Assembly (NCBI GenBank): GCA_002690655.1
Contig: NZFL01000013.1
Coordinates: forward strand, 152,068-199,591
Source of the DNA: Pedosphaera sp.
GTDB lineage: Bacteria > Verrucomicrobiota > Verrucomicrobiia > Limisphaerales > AAA164-E04
DNA length: 47,524 nucleotides
Direction of reading: 5' to 3'
Shown here: positions 8,567-18,143 of the stretch, in pieces
Position numbering within the stretch: the stretch's first letter is position 1
How the letters are laid out: each line of letters begins with the position of its first letter
Notes under the pieces: model-generated
Seen by the model: only the letters and a program-made list of their open reading frames with translations
Databases searched by the model: none
What the model was told of the DNA's origin: nothing
Translations under genes and position numbers: made by a program

Positions 8567-10230
8567 CCCTTCGTAAATCTAAGCGAGTAATGAATCCTCA
8601 AATCAGTTCCGATCTGAGTCAACGCCAGCACCTTGTTTGGTAACTTCGTATTGAATTCAGGACAATAAAAAGAGTCTTCAAGCCTGGCACTTGATTCTCG
8701 ATCCCATTCGATGGTGCAATCAACATTGGCGTTGCGGATGACAAGTTGCCGAGCCGTCATATCCAGACATTTGCAATCGGGATGGAAGTGAATTCTGGAA
8801 ACCGCATTGACCGGTTTTTCAGCTTGAATCCAATCCTGTATGCGAAGAGGGTTTCCAGTATGAAAATTTACTAGCCTGCGATGCACGGCTCTCTCAGGAA
8901 ATCTGCGATACCCGCTGTGAGTTGCTTCAAGATGAAATCCATTTTCTTTCTCTGCGTATTTGACGTCTTCTGGTTGAATCCTTTTTCCAACCCTGAAAGT
9001 GCCCCAAAAATCACATTGATCCTCTTCGTTGACCTGAACCGTATTGTGAGCCTTTGTTGACCGGCAATGAAAACGCATCAAACCAGTTTCGTAATCAAAG
9101 TTTCCTGTATCAACGACCATCCTATGGTGATTCCAAGTGACCTCATATGAAAACATGTCACCATGCGAGTGCCCTGGATTGTAGTCGGGCCCGATAGGTC
9201 CGGCATCAAAGATGATATATTCTCCATTTGACCCACGGTAACCATAATAACCTGCATTGGGCAGTTGCCATGGCCCTGGCACTGGGCTGAATGATTTGTC
9301 ACAGCTGAGGGGGAGGGGATAAACCCCCAGGTTTGAGTCATTCAGCAGTGCGATGTCTTCGTCCGGGTGCCTGACTAGATCCAAAGCCTTCTCCATTGAG
9401 CTGAGAACCGGCTTCAAATAATGTCCTTCGTTCGATTTCAGTGACATTTTTGCTTCCCTCAATACATTGAGCATTCTCAAATGATACATTGGTGATCGCT
9501 CGAAATGCATGCCGTCAGGAAGGATTTGTTCTTGTATCTCTTGTTTGAGAATTTTGGATCCTGTTTCCTTCCACCTGCGTGCTGAGTTGCCATTGAATAA
9601 AGACCCTGTCATTAAAAGTGCCGCTGCATTCTCCAAAAGATGGTTTGCCATCAAATGATATTCGAGATTTCTTTCCAGCCATGTCGTTTGAGTCTCTATG
9701 CTCTGACTCAATATGCTTGAGAAGGACGGGTCATTTGAAAGTTCACTCCGGTGAGTGGCTACGAAATAAGCACTCCATGACATAATCCTCAGTGAGGTGG
9801 GGTATGCTTCCCACCCATCCCGGTTTCGGTCATAATGATAGTTTTCAATCCAGCTCAGTACACACTTTCGAGCTTCAATGTAATCAAGACAATAAAGCCA
9901 CTCGAAGTAGTTTAGCTGGTAGCGCCATAGCTTGCATGGAGATGGGAAATCCCAATTGGGGGGGAAACCAACATGCTCCTTAAGATGTATGAACTCGAAC
10001 TGCCCTTTGAGAATGGTTTCGCGTTTGAATAGTGTCTTCAGTGGAACCTTCAATTCACGGAGCGCTGCGTAATCACTCAGCAAATCAGGTCCAATATTGG
10101 TTTCTTTTATCTGCTTTGGTTTGGCCCAAAAGCGTAGTCTGTAATTCAAACGGTAGAAGATCTGCTTCCATCGCAAAGGTCGAACGGTTTGAAATAATCT
10201 ATTTAGATTACTAATTCGAGGAATCTTCAT
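8563..10230 (-). CDS. Heparinase II/III-like polysaccharide lyase family protein
   Basis: This 555-residue protein has an N-terminal alpha-helical half (LMANHLLENAAALLMTGSLF near 210-230 is the conserved toroid helix with the Asn-His pair) and a C-terminal beta-sandwich half. The second half begins with the family signature PGHSHGDMFSYEVTW (about 350-365) and VDTGNFDYETG, then FHCRSTKAHNTVQVNEEDQ. Such proteins (PF16889/PF07940) cleave uronic-acid-containing polymers by elimination, and homologues without an obvious signal peptide occur inside many exopolysaccharide operons. No clear signal peptide is visible here (start MKIPRISNLNRLFQTV), so either it acts in the cytoplasm or export is cryptic. 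It overlaps the preceding GT2 gene by 20 bases and the next GT4 gene by four. Its role could be trimming, quality control or polymer modification. Confidence 0.85.
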   Translation of the reverse strand: MKIPRISNLNRLFQTVRPLRWKQIFYRLNYRLRFWAKPKQIKETNIGPDLLSDYAALRELKVPLKTLFKRETILKGQFEFIHLKEHVGFPPNWDFPSPCKLWRYQLNYFEWLYCLDYIEARKCVLSWIENYHYDRNRDGWEAYPTSLRIMSWSAYFVATHRSELSNDPSFSSILSQSIETQTTWLERNLEYHLMANHLLENAAALLMTGSLFNGNSARRWKETGSKILKQEIQEQILPDGMHFERSPMYHLRMLNVLREAKMSLKSNEGHYLKPVLSSMEKALDLVRHPDEDIALLNDSNLGVYPLPLSCDKSFSPVPGPWQLPNAGYYGYRGSNGEYIIFDAGPIGPDYNPGHSHGDMFSYEVTWNHHRMVVDTGNFDYETGLMRFHCRSTKAHNTVQVNEEDQCDFWGTFRVGKRIQPEDVKYAEKENGFHLEATHSGYRRFPERAVHRRLVNFHTGNPLRIQDWIQAEKPVNAVSRIHFHPDCKCLDMTARQLVIRNANVDCTIEWDRESSARLEDSFYCPEFNTKLPNKVLALTQIGTDLRIHYSLRFTKG

Positions 10231-11083
10231 TCTGTTGATTCATTGATTCCAATTGATTCTCAAAAACCTTTGCATTGATATTTAATTCATGGCACGCCCT
10301 CAGGCTGCAAAAATAAAAGCCAGCAAGCCCGTCGAGAAAGCCCATTTTGAAAAAATACAGGTAAAAGAATATCAGTAATGGCTTTCCCGGTAATCGAAGA
10401 AAAAAGGCTTTCATCCACTTACGACGTTTTACTGGATCGTTGGAGAAAAAATGATGGAGCGCTGGAAGAGGTGAGTCCAGTTGTTTGATGCGTCGCTTGG
10501 CATTCCATGCTGAGAAATCATTTTGTTTTTGTATCCAGCGGTGTAAATCATGGGAGGATTCATGATCAAGGCAATGGGATAACTTTCCACATCGACCTGC
10601 GACAACAACATTTTCATGCACTTCGGCGTCCCATCCGCCTTCGTCAGTCATGTTTAAATTTTCGTATTCCCCCCGGCCATTTCTGAAAAGTCGCATCATC
10701 CAACCGTGACTCCAGGAATGTTTCATCCACCTACCTAGAAAAATAAATTTCCACTTGATGTAATAACCATCAAAGTGTGCAGTTTTGACCGCTGCTTGGA
10801 TTTCATTACGAAGCGCGGCAGAAACTCTTTCATCGGCGTCTAAAATTAGGATCCAAGGATGCTTTGCCAAACCTGAATTTATTGCCCAGTTCCTCTTTTT
10901 TGGCCAACCTCCCCCGTATTCGAATACATGAAAATGAGCCCCATATTCTTCAGCAATCTTTCTGGTTCGATCAGTGCTTCCTGAATCAACTACAATGACC
11001 TGATCAGCCCATCTTACGCTCTCCAAACAGTTGCGAAGGTTTTGTTCTTCGTTTTTTGTGGCAATGATTACCGTTACTGTCAT
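10211..11083 (-). CDS. GT2-family glycosyltransferase (WaaE/KdtX-like)
   Basis: This 290-residue GT-A fold enzyme opens with VTVIIATKNEEQNLRNCLES, then VIVVDSGSTDRTRKIAEEYG and WPKKRNWAI, with the catalytic metal-binding motif in LILDADERVS (about 79-88). This combination is the signature of WaaE/KdtX-like family 2 enzymes, which add glucose or heptose-linked residues to lipopolysaccharide cores and also occur in capsule loci. A late hydrophobic stretch (GKPLLIFFYLYFFKMGFLDG, about 228-247) suggests membrane contact. The C-terminal 20 bases overlap the start of the heparinase-like gene. Exact sugar specificity is unknown. Confidence 0.9.
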   Translation of the reverse strand: MTVTVIIATKNEEQNLRNCLESVRWADQVIVVDSGSTDRTRKIAEEYGAHFHVFEYGGGWPKKRNWAINSGLAKHPWILILDADERVSAALRNEIQAAVKTAHFDGYYIKWKFIFLGRWMKHSWSHGWMMRLFRNGRGEYENLNMTDEGGWDAEVHENVVVAGRCGKLSHCLDHESSHDLHRWIQKQNDFSAWNAKRRIKQLDSPLPALHHFFSNDPVKRRKWMKAFFLRLPGKPLLIFFYLYFFKMGFLDGLAGFYFCSLRACHELNINAKVFENQLESMNQQNEDSSN

Positions 11084-11129
11084 TTGGTTGGTTTTAATTA
11101 TTGATGCAACAAATACCCATGCTGTATCT

Positions 11130-12335
11130 TTAAGTTGAGTGACGATAGTAAACGTCCAATTGCTTCGCGATTGCTTCCCACGAAAACGCCTTGCTTATTC
11201 GAAGAGCTAAATTTAAATCACAGGAGGGTGGATGATTATTCATCACATCACAGAGGCCTTGAGCGACAGCTTCCGGAGTGTCAGATACGAACAATCCCCC
11301 TTGACTGGATGCTACATGCGTTCCGGCTGCAACTCCCTTGGTGCAAATAACACGCAAGCCATGGGTCATTGATTCCATTACTCCAAGGCCGAAGTTTTCA
11401 TGTTCTGAAGTCTGCAAAAATACGCTTGAGCTGAAGAAGGCTCCAGTTTTAAGATCATTGTCCAAGAACCCCGTAAAGTGTACATGGTCTGAGACTCCTA
11501 ATGCATTCGCCAACTTTTCCAAGGATTGTTGATGTTTCGTTTGAGTGCCGGCAATAACAAGTTGGCAATCTTCCAAATTTGATCTTAAAATTTTAAATGC
11601 CTCCAAGGCCAATCCCAATCGTTTTATTGGGTGTATTCTCGAAAGACACAAAACAATACGCTTGCCTTTTAGTCCCGCGAATCTGCGGTGAAAAACTGAC
11701 TGGTAATGTTTGGGATCCCAGCTTGGAAGTGTGACTCCAAGAGGAACCGATTTTATCTTCAAATCAAAGTTTAGTTTTTTCAACGATCTAACTTCTGATT
11801 CCGAGGTAGCATGCACAAAGGATGCTTTCTCCAAAGAATTTTTAAGGAAATAACGGAGGAAAATCCTTTTAAACAATGTAAAGCCTCGTTTAAGAGGCAA
11901 TGCGTCCAGTGCGCCCGTGGGTCTTACTGCATAGGGTATTTTCAATCGGTCGCAAATCTCTGTGGCTTTTTGAGTAATCTGACTGAACAGCCCGTGCACG
12001 TGTACAAAATCAATTGTTGGCGACGAGCGCAGATGACATCCCAATGCTTTGTAAACAAAAGAGGTGCATTGTGGTGAATACGCATATCGCACCCAAGGTC
12101 TATAGCGACCATAACTTGGTATGATTGATACATTTGCCAAGCCGCCGGGAAGAGAGTTCTTGATACACCCAAGATAATCTGAATTGGTAGACCATTGTTC
12201 TCCTGATTGCCTGTCAGAAGCGATGATGCTCACGGAGTGACCCTGATCTACCTGGGCACGCGACAGTTCATATAGCGCGTGGCTGGGACCTCCAGAGCGT
12301 GGGTCCAAACTATGGATGACATGAAGTATTTTCAA
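11130..12335 (-). CDS. GT4-family glycosyltransferase
   Basis: This 401-residue GT-B enzyme has the retaining family 4 N-terminus MKILHVIHSLDPRSGGPSHA with a following ALYELSRAQVDQGH helix. The C-terminal half has KRIVLCLSRIHPIKRLGLAL (nucleotide-sugar binding start), CQLVIAGTQTKH and the ENFGLGVMESMTHGLRVI stretch holding the EX7E-like motif. Its start overlaps the Wzy-like gene stop by four bases, so the two are probably translationally coupled. It likely adds one sugar of the repeat unit on the inner face of the membrane; donor unknown. A 46-bp gap separates it from the following GT2 gene. Confidence 0.9.
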   Translation of the reverse strand: MKILHVIHSLDPRSGGPSHALYELSRAQVDQGHSVSIIASDRQSGEQWSTNSDYLGCIKNSLPGGLANVSIIPSYGRYRPWVRYAYSPQCTSFVYKALGCHLRSSPTIDFVHVHGLFSQITQKATEICDRLKIPYAVRPTGALDALPLKRGFTLFKRIFLRYFLKNSLEKASFVHATSESEVRSLKKLNFDLKIKSVPLGVTLPSWDPKHYQSVFHRRFAGLKGKRIVLCLSRIHPIKRLGLALEAFKILRSNLEDCQLVIAGTQTKHQQSLEKLANALGVSDHVHFTGFLDNDLKTGAFFSSSVFLQTSEHENFGLGVMESMTHGLRVICTKGVAAGTHVASSQGGLFVSDTPEAVAQGLCDVMNNHPPSCDLNLALRISKAFSWEAIAKQLDVYYRHST

Positions 12336-13597
12336 TTTGAAGTGAGTGGGTTCTCAGGTGAGTTCTGATCACGTTGAAAGGCCCACGGGTGGTATCGATC
12401 TTTTTCAACTTTCAATGGTGATCGATCATCATTATCAAGGACGTTGGCCCGATCCATTAATCCGACTGAGATCCCCAAAAAAAGTGCATTGGTGCTCGAT
12501 CCCAGTAAGGTTGAGCTCTCAACCATTCCATGTACAAGCACGGATGCTAAAATTCCTGCACCCAGAGGTGTAAATTCACAAGGATCCATCCCTGCTTTCA
12601 AGGACGAGGTATTCATTCTATAGACTGAAAATAATCGGAATAGCATGACTGAAAATAAAACGCCCCCGATGACGCCAGATTCCGCCAATACATGCAGATA
12701 GATGTTGTGGGTGTTCGCTGAGCTGGTTCCCCCCCAACTCAGCCATCCCTTTCCAATCACGGGAGATTCATTAAACTTTTTTATGGTCCAATTCCACATG
12801 CCTGATCTTGTATTTTCGGTTTCCATACTCATATTGGCAAGCCTATCAATTCCCGGAGTCACAGTGTCTTCATCTGCAGATATGGCTCCATATATTTGTA
12901 AAACGACAAATGGTATCAGGCACACTACAAATATCGACATGGCATTTTTGCTTAAAATAGGCTTCAGAACAAAAAATAAACCTACTGTGCTCATCAGCAG
13001 TGCCCCCCTGCTTCCGGTTCCCAAAACGATGGCCAATAAGAAGACAGCACTTGAAAGATGGACGACCTTATGAATGTTTTTTCCAGGTTTGAATATTAAA
13101 TAAACGGCTAATAACAATAGCAAAGCCCCAGCGGCACCTATGGTGTTTGCGTTCATTCCCGCTACTGCCAGGCGATCACCCGCAAGATTTTCTTCTTTAT
13201 TATTAATAAACACATAGGCAAGGGTTAACGACGACGCTCCGCCGACGTAACCTATCATATTTAATTTCTTTAATAAATCTTTTGCCGATACAGCAGAATA
13301 ACTCATTGCCAGACCAGTCATAACCGTAAAAAATAACATTCCTTTGTTGACCATTCCCATGACGGGGTAATCGCTCCACAAAGCGGCAAACGTGAATAAA
13401 AGAACGAAATGAAACAAGCTCCTTGCTCCCTCTAGGCGTTCTGGAAGTTTGTTCTTAGAGACTGAAAAATAGAAGGCCAGCACTGTTATCAGTAATCTCA
13501 ACGATTTCAAAACCACAACGGCACCGCCGCTTGTTGAGAGTGGAGCCACGACAATGAATGCGGCGCCCATGGCCCATATTTTGGAAGCATTGGTCAT
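12332..13597 (-). CDS. O-antigen ligase/polymerase family membrane protein (Wzy/WaaL-like)
   Basis: This 421-residue polytopic membrane protein has about ten hydrophobic segments. Two family hallmarks are present: LGTGSRGALLMSTVGL (about 192-207, the conserved Ser-Arg-Gly of PF04932) and a large periplasmic loop followed by NTHNIYLHVLAESGVIGG (about 295-312). Proteins of this type either polymerise lipid-linked repeat units (Wzy) or ligate polymer to lipid A or another acceptor (WaaL); sequence alone does not separate them. Being the only such protein among rhamnose genes, glycosyltransferases, OPX and Wzc proteins, Wzy is the likelier role. It begins one base after the preceding glycosyltransferase stop and overlaps the next by four bases. 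Confidence 0.88.
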   Translation of the reverse strand: MTNASKIWAMGAAFIVVAPLSTSGGAVVVLKSLRLLITVLAFYFSVSKNKLPERLEGARSLFHFVLLFTFAALWSDYPVMGMVNKGMLFFTVMTGLAMSYSAVSAKDLLKKLNMIGYVGGASSLTLAYVFINNKEENLAGDRLAVAGMNANTIGAAGALLLLLAVYLIFKPGKNIHKVVHLSSAVFLLAIVLGTGSRGALLMSTVGLFFVLKPILSKNAMSIFVVCLIPFVVLQIYGAISADEDTVTPGIDRLANMSMETENTRSGMWNWTIKKFNESPVIGKGWLSWGGTSSANTHNIYLHVLAESGVIGGVLFSVMLFRLFSVYRMNTSSLKAGMDPCEFTPLGAGILASVLVHGMVESSTLLGSSTNALFLGISVGLMDRANVLDNDDRSPLKVEKDRYHPWAFQRDQNSPENPLTSN

Positions 13598-14761
13598 TTA
13601 AACCAAAGATATCTTTCGTTTGGATTTCAAAAAAGTGAGCATCCTTGATGCTAATGCAGAATAGCTCCAATCTTGCAGCAAATTTTGGGATAAAGATGAG
13701 GCATGCTGCCTCTCGCCTAAGTCATGATTAGAATCAATGGCATTCAGGATTGTCGCTTCCCATTGCTGGATGTTTCCCTCTTGGACAATATGGGTTTTCG
13801 AATAACGGTCGGATATTTCAAAAGCCGAACCTACATTTTCTGACAAAATCAGGTGCAGACCGGCAGAAGCTGCCTCAATAGGCGCAACACCCCACGTTTC
13901 ATTGGAAGGAAGTACAAAGACGCTAGCGAGGGCAAACCATTCCAATATCGCCTCGGGCTCCAGAAAACCCAAAAATCGCGTTACTTTTTCCGTTCCCAGT
14001 TTTTGACTAAGAGATTTGAGATCTTGAGCTTGGTCACCATCTCCGATGACGGCGAAAAGTAACCGAGATTCTGGGGCAATTTTCGCAATTGCTTTTATTA
14101 AATGATCAACATTCTTCTTTTTAATCAGTCTACCCACATAGATGATTATTTTCTGGTCTTTGATCTTCCATTTTGACCGTATTTGCTCCCTTTCTGCCCC
14201 TAGTAATTTTAGTTTTTTTGCGATGCCATCAATGTCTGGGACGTTAGGAAGATAACTCAGCGAATCTTTTTTCCATCCATGAAATTGCAGATATCTTGAA
14301 GCAGATCTCCCGGAGGGGAATCCACCCGCAGATTTTCTTCCGATCGCTTCAATGAACAGCCTTTTCAAACGACTTCGAATGCCCTTGGTTTTCGGTAAAC
14401 GGCTCGTTTCACACATCAGGTAGAAATCACGACCATTCATAACAGACCATGCCATGGCCAGTAACATTGTGAGATGATTATATCCTCCGATGAGTACCTT
14501 TTCTGGCTGGATATGATTCAACCTGATGATGACTTCAGGATTGCAATAAAGAGATGCTTCACGCGATTTCCAGCCCAATAAATTCCAGCCTTTCAAAAAT
14601 GCGTGGTGGTAATTCATTTGCCATGAATTTTTCCAAGGTCGATCAGCTTTCCCTGATGCGCAGTAAAGAACATGTAATTCGACATCGGGTAACGCTGTTA
14701 CCACATTCCAAAATGCATCGCGATATGGGGTTGGTATTGGTGTTACCACCGCGATTTTCAT
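13598..14761 (-). CDS. GT4-family glycosyltransferase
   Basis: This 387-residue GT-B enzyme has N-terminal MKIAVVTPIPTPYRDAFWNV, the PTPYR form common in family 4 polysaccharide transferases. The C-terminal domain has IIIYVGRLIKKKNVDHLIKA (about 190-209), LLFAVIGDGDQAQDLKSLS and SNETWGVAPIEAASAGLHLI, which carries the two glutamates of the EX7E motif. The start overlaps the preceding glycosyltransferase stop by four bases and its stop abuts the Wzy-like gene. It probably assembles the repeat unit at the cytoplasmic face. Specificity is not predictable. Confidence 0.9.
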   Translation of the reverse strand: MKIAVVTPIPTPYRDAFWNVVTALPDVELHVLYCASGKADRPWKNSWQMNYHHAFLKGWNLLGWKSREASLYCNPEVIIRLNHIQPEKVLIGGYNHLTMLLAMAWSVMNGRDFYLMCETSRLPKTKGIRSRLKRLFIEAIGRKSAGGFPSGRSASRYLQFHGWKKDSLSYLPNVPDIDGIAKKLKLLGAEREQIRSKWKIKDQKIIIYVGRLIKKKNVDHLIKAIAKIAPESRLLFAVIGDGDQAQDLKSLSQKLGTEKVTRFLGFLEPEAILEWFALASVFVLPSNETWGVAPIEAASAGLHLILSENVGSAFEISDRYSKTHIVQEGNIQQWEATILNAIDSNHDLGERQHASSLSQNLLQDWSYSALASRMLTFLKSKRKISLV

Positions 14762-15942
14762 ACTGATTCAACTCTTGGATCCATAGACTCTTGGTAAGCA
14801 GATTGGGTGAATTCTGCGTTCTTTTCCCAGGTATGATAGTCCTGATAGCTTTGAAATCCATCGTATTTGGATGTTTTTATTCCTTGAATCAGTCGTTTTA
14901 ATGCTTTCTGCATTTCGCCGGGACCTTCATTGATTGCTAATTCACCCAAGGAATATTTTGCAAATATTTCCTTAAACGTTGGGGCAGGGGTGATCAGCAT
15001 TGGCTTTGAATAATGGGTGGCTATGTTGAAGACGCCACTCTGAGATGTGAATTTGTCTTTGTAAGGAAGGGCAACCCAGTCTGATGATTGAAAGAGTTCC
15101 GAAACTTGATCTTCTGGCACATGGCCATCTCGCCACAGGATTTTGCCTTTGAGGCCTAGTGAGTCTGCAAGGTTTTGATAATATTGGATGGATTTATGAC
15201 CCGAAATTCCAGATTTTCCAGCGACTGTCAATTGAACGTTTTCAGGGTCAAGCGAAAGGGCTTTCAGCAATCCATCAAGATTTTTCTCATCTCTGATATT
15301 TCCAAAAAAGAGACCTTTGCTTGCTTGATTGTCTTTTTTTTCAAATTTAGTTTTCTGTGAATGTTGACTTCCTGGAAACTCATACGGTCCCATTGGTACA
15401 ATGACCGTTTTGTAATTTCCCTTTCCTGTAAACGATTCCAATTCTTGTTTTTGATTTTCACCATGAACGAAAATGATTCGACAATCTTTGTAGAATTGAC
15501 GTAACTGCCTTGTCTCCCAATTTCGGTTTAAAATAGGAACCGCTCTTTTGACATCATGTGCAGTGCAAGCCTGCACTAATGGGGCATTTTTCGTCTTAAA
15601 GCCTTTCCAGGCGGGATAAGTCAAATGGTTGAAATTACTGAAGTGAACGATATGAGCTTTTGATTTAACCGCATGATGGAGGAATCGATTCGGATTTAAC
15701 CACTGCCCCATGAGGAATTTCATTTTACGGATGAGTGGCTGGCTCGACGAAATCTGGAATAAAACAGGGTGCGTTTCATATTTTGCCTTGTTCAACCATT
15801 CAAAATTGGGTGGACAGTAAAGTGAGACGGTCAATGATTCCAGACACATCAATTGTGTCAGAAGTTCATGCGTGTATTGACCAATGCCTCCTCCGGGAAA
15901 AAAACAATAAAAGGCGACCTTAATTTTGGAGACAGGAGGCAT
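14758..15942 (-). CDS. GT4-family glycosyltransferase
   Basis: With the ATG at 15940-15942 the product is 394 residues, starting MPPVSKIKVAFYCFFPGGG, where the glycine-rich turn GGGIGQYTHELLTQL marks the GT-B N-domain. A longer GTG-started reading to 16014 would overlap the upstream gene by 95 bases and adds a non-homologous-looking tail, so it was rejected. The C-domain shows KGLFFGNIRDEKNLDGLLKA, LTVAGKSGISGH and a loop SDWVALPYKDKFTSQSGVFN; the usual EX7E segment is less canonical here (SGVFNIATHYSKPMLI), so this may be a divergent member. It overlaps the upstream glycosyltransferase by 23 bases and the downstream one by four. Confidence 0.85.
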   Translation of the reverse strand: MPPVSKIKVAFYCFFPGGGIGQYTHELLTQLMCLESLTVSLYCPPNFEWLNKAKYETHPVLFQISSSQPLIRKMKFLMGQWLNPNRFLHHAVKSKAHIVHFSNFNHLTYPAWKGFKTKNAPLVQACTAHDVKRAVPILNRNWETRQLRQFYKDCRIIFVHGENQKQELESFTGKGNYKTVIVPMGPYEFPGSQHSQKTKFEKKDNQASKGLFFGNIRDEKNLDGLLKALSLDPENVQLTVAGKSGISGHKSIQYYQNLADSLGLKGKILWRDGHVPEDQVSELFQSSDWVALPYKDKFTSQSGVFNIATHYSKPMLITPAPTFKEIFAKYSLGELAINEGPGEMQKALKRLIQGIKTSKYDGFQSYQDYHTWEKNAEFTQSAYQESMDPRVESV

Positions 15943-17104
15943 AGACTTGCTCAAGTTTCTTAAGATGTATTTCTGGTAAGAATTTATCCCGAATGCTTTC
16001 TTGGCCGGCAGCACCCATGGTGGTCATCAAATCCTGATCGCTGAAAATCTTTGTGGCGTAGGTAGCTATTTCTTCTGATGATTTGGGGCGGCACAAATAA
16101 CCTGTAACTCCATGATCGACCCACTCGGGGATTCCTCCAATATCACTTCCAATGACAGGAATGCCAAAGGCCATGGCTTCTATCCCAGTGATTCCGAAAG
16201 GCTCAGGCCAGATGGAAGGGAAAATAAGTATCGAGGTCTTTTTCAATAACCTTGCAACTCCTTTACGATCTGACCAGTTTTCAAGAGTGACTCTATCCTC
16301 GCAATGGGCGTTTCTCGCCATTTCTAGAATAGAGCTTTCTTTTTTTTCGTTGATATCCCCCATGATGAAGCCGCGCACATCTGCGGGTAATTTTCCTAGT
16401 GACGAAAGGAAGTAATCAATTCCCTTATAATCAGCTGTCCTACCTATGATTGAGATGGATTTCTCCTTGGGGAGTTTTCTGGGAGAGTCAAGCGGGTTGA
16501 ATGAGCAATAATAGGGAATAATGTGGGTTTTTGCTTCAGGAAAGGATGATGCTCTGAATCTGTTGGCTACATATCGACTTGCCGTAACAACCGCTCGAAT
16601 TTCTGGAATCAACCTTTTGAATCTTTGGATTCTTTGGATGTTTCGCCTCAGAAGGTGCGGTCGAAGAGTCACGCACTTGTGTTTTAAACTAGATGGCGCA
16701 CACAACCATCCGGGGGCCCTGTTGCAAGGACTCTGCGTTCGTTTCCAATAAAATTTGGAATCGGGGCATAACCATCGATAATCGTGGCCTGTCATCAGGC
16801 AAGGTTTTAGCCTGAGGCACGCCTCGATGACTTCAATATTCCATATGCCGTGAATGTGAATCAGGTCAGGGCGGACTTTGTTGATAAAACTTTTTAATGA
16901 CGCCAAGTCCCTCTCAAGATTAATTGCCGACACCTGACCTATGCTCGGTAATCGGATCGAGGAAATGTCAAAATCAGGCTCCTCTTTTGCATATGCTAAA
17001 TAACATTCGTGACCTCTGATTTTTAAACGCTTGATTAAATCGAACAAGTAGGCCTCTGCCCCCCCTTTTGTGAGTGAATGTTCGTTAATGTGTAAAATTT
17101 TCAT
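15920..17104 (-). CDS. GT4-family glycosyltransferase
   Basis: This 394-residue GT-B enzyme has N-terminal MKILHINEHSLTKGGAEAYL, the GGAE turn typical of family 4 capsule transferases. A Cys-rich middle segment (RWLCPDSKFYW to WLCAPSSLKHKCV, about 109-145) is shared by a known GT4 subgroup. The C-domain carries SISIIGRTADYKGIDYFLSS, and SIWPEPFGITGIEAMAFGIP has the EX7E-type glutamates. The start lies within the end of the upstream GT2 gene (20-base overlap). Substrate unknown. Confidence 0.9.
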   Translation of the reverse strand: MKILHINEHSLTKGGAEAYLFDLIKRLKIRGHECYLAYAKEEPDFDISSIRLPSIGQVSAINLERDLASLKSFINKVRPDLIHIHGIWNIEVIEACLRLKPCLMTGHDYRWLCPDSKFYWKRTQSPCNRAPGWLCAPSSLKHKCVTLRPHLLRRNIQRIQRFKRLIPEIRAVVTASRYVANRFRASSFPEAKTHIIPYYCSFNPLDSPRKLPKEKSISIIGRTADYKGIDYFLSSLGKLPADVRGFIMGDINEKKESSILEMARNAHCEDRVTLENWSDRKGVARLLKKTSILIFPSIWPEPFGITGIEAMAFGIPVIGSDIGGIPEWVDHGVTGYLCRPKSSEEIATYATKIFSDQDLMTTMGAAGQESIRDKFLPEIHLKKLEQVYASCLQN

Positions 17105-18137
17105 TCAGGGAATGGTGCTGAGTGGCAAAAGACTCCCAATTAATTTCTTCTAGAAATTGATCCCATTTTTTTTTGTCAATTTTACAAGAGCAAAGCCTCG
17201 GTAAGATTCCGATCAAATCAATATGTGCCAATGCTACCGAACGCAGTGGCGAAGAACTTGGAGTTCTCAGGATCGCTCTTAATGTTTGGAGGGATCCGTT
17301 TATAATTAGATGTCTCCATGCTTTAAGCCATCTGGGTCCTTGGCTGCTTCTGATTTTGAGAACAGTTCTGTTTCTGATTACCCAGCGAGACCTCTTCCTC
17401 CGTGCTTCCTTCGTTTGCGAAATGGATCCAGAATAATGAAAAATAATTGATTGAGGGCTAACAGCAACATGATACCCCGATTTTCTAATCCGCATACAAA
17501 GGTCGAAATCTTCGTAATAACTGCCGAAGATATTATCAAAAGGGCCGGATCGCTTGATAACCTCTGTTTTGACAATCATCGCAGTAGCCGGGATGTCGTC
17601 AACCAGGTGAATTTTTGCTACAGAACGACGATCGGAGCAATTCAACCAGTCGCTCTCAAAGTCTGGTTGATTCTTCAGTAAAAATTGAAATTCCTTGTCC
17701 CAGTCAGTTCCCTGATAATTTTTTAACATGGGACTGACAGCTCCGAGTTGGGGGTTTTGATGCAGGCAATTTAATCCTTCTTCCAACCAATTTTTCTGAC
17801 TGAGCGTATCTTGATTTAGAAAACAAATGTTTGGTACGGACGATGGAACCTTCATTAATGCAAAGTTGTTTGCATCTGCAAAGCCCATGGGGTGGGGGGT
17901 CTTGAAGCTGTGGATGGTCAACGATCCGATTTCTCCCGATATTAACTTTGTATTATTCTTATTATCAATCAACAGGACGAGCGCATTGATCTGGGTGGAT
18001 GCTTTCAAGCTTTCTATGCAGTCAGGAATCCACGCATCTCCTTCGTATGCGACGATAATGATTGCCACTTCCCAATCAGCCCTTGGTGAGGGGTTGTTGT
18101 TTTCGTTTTTTTTGCTGTAAGACTCTGCTGGCATCAA
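17085..18137 (-). CDS. GT2-family glycosyltransferase (rhamnosyltransferase-like)
   Basis: This 350-residue GT-A enzyme shows EVAIIIVAYEGDAWIPDCIE at about 23-42, ALVLLIDNKNNTK, the HPMGFADANNFAL segment of WbbL-type rhamnosyl transferases and CFLNQDTLSQKNWLEEGL (the DXD-equivalent ends in Asn-Gln-Asp). Later ESYYEDFDLCMRIRKSG-like residues (GSYYEDFDLCMRIRKSGYHV, about 204-223) give the catalytic ED motif. WbbL-type enzymes use dTDP-rhamnose, and rfbBACD lies just upstream in the operon, so rhamnose transfer is plausible. Adjacent Met codons at the start leave one residue of ambiguity. It starts six bases after the epimerase gene stop. Confidence 0.87.
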   Translation of the reverse strand: MMPAESYSKKNENNNPSPRADWEVAIIIVAYEGDAWIPDCIESLKASTQINALVLLIDNKNNTKLISGEIGSLTIHSFKTPHPMGFADANNFALMKVPSSVPNICFLNQDTLSQKNWLEEGLNCLHQNPQLGAVSPMLKNYQGTDWDKEFQFLLKNQPDFESDWLNCSDRRSVAKIHLVDDIPATAMIVKTEVIKRSGPFDNIFGSYYEDFDLCMRIRKSGYHVAVSPQSIIFHYSGSISQTKEARRKRSRWVIRNRTVLKIRSSQGPRWLKAWRHLIINGSLQTLRAILRTPSSSPLRSVALAHIDLIGILPRLCSCKIDKKKWDQFLEEINWESFATQHHSLNENFTH

Positions 18138-18143
18138 CTTTAT

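Noticed and set aside
15943-16014. GTG-started N-terminal extension of the glycosyltransferase ending at 14758
   Set aside because: It would overlap the upstream glycosyltransferase by 95 bases and precedes the conserved GT4 beginning; the ATG at 15942 fits better.
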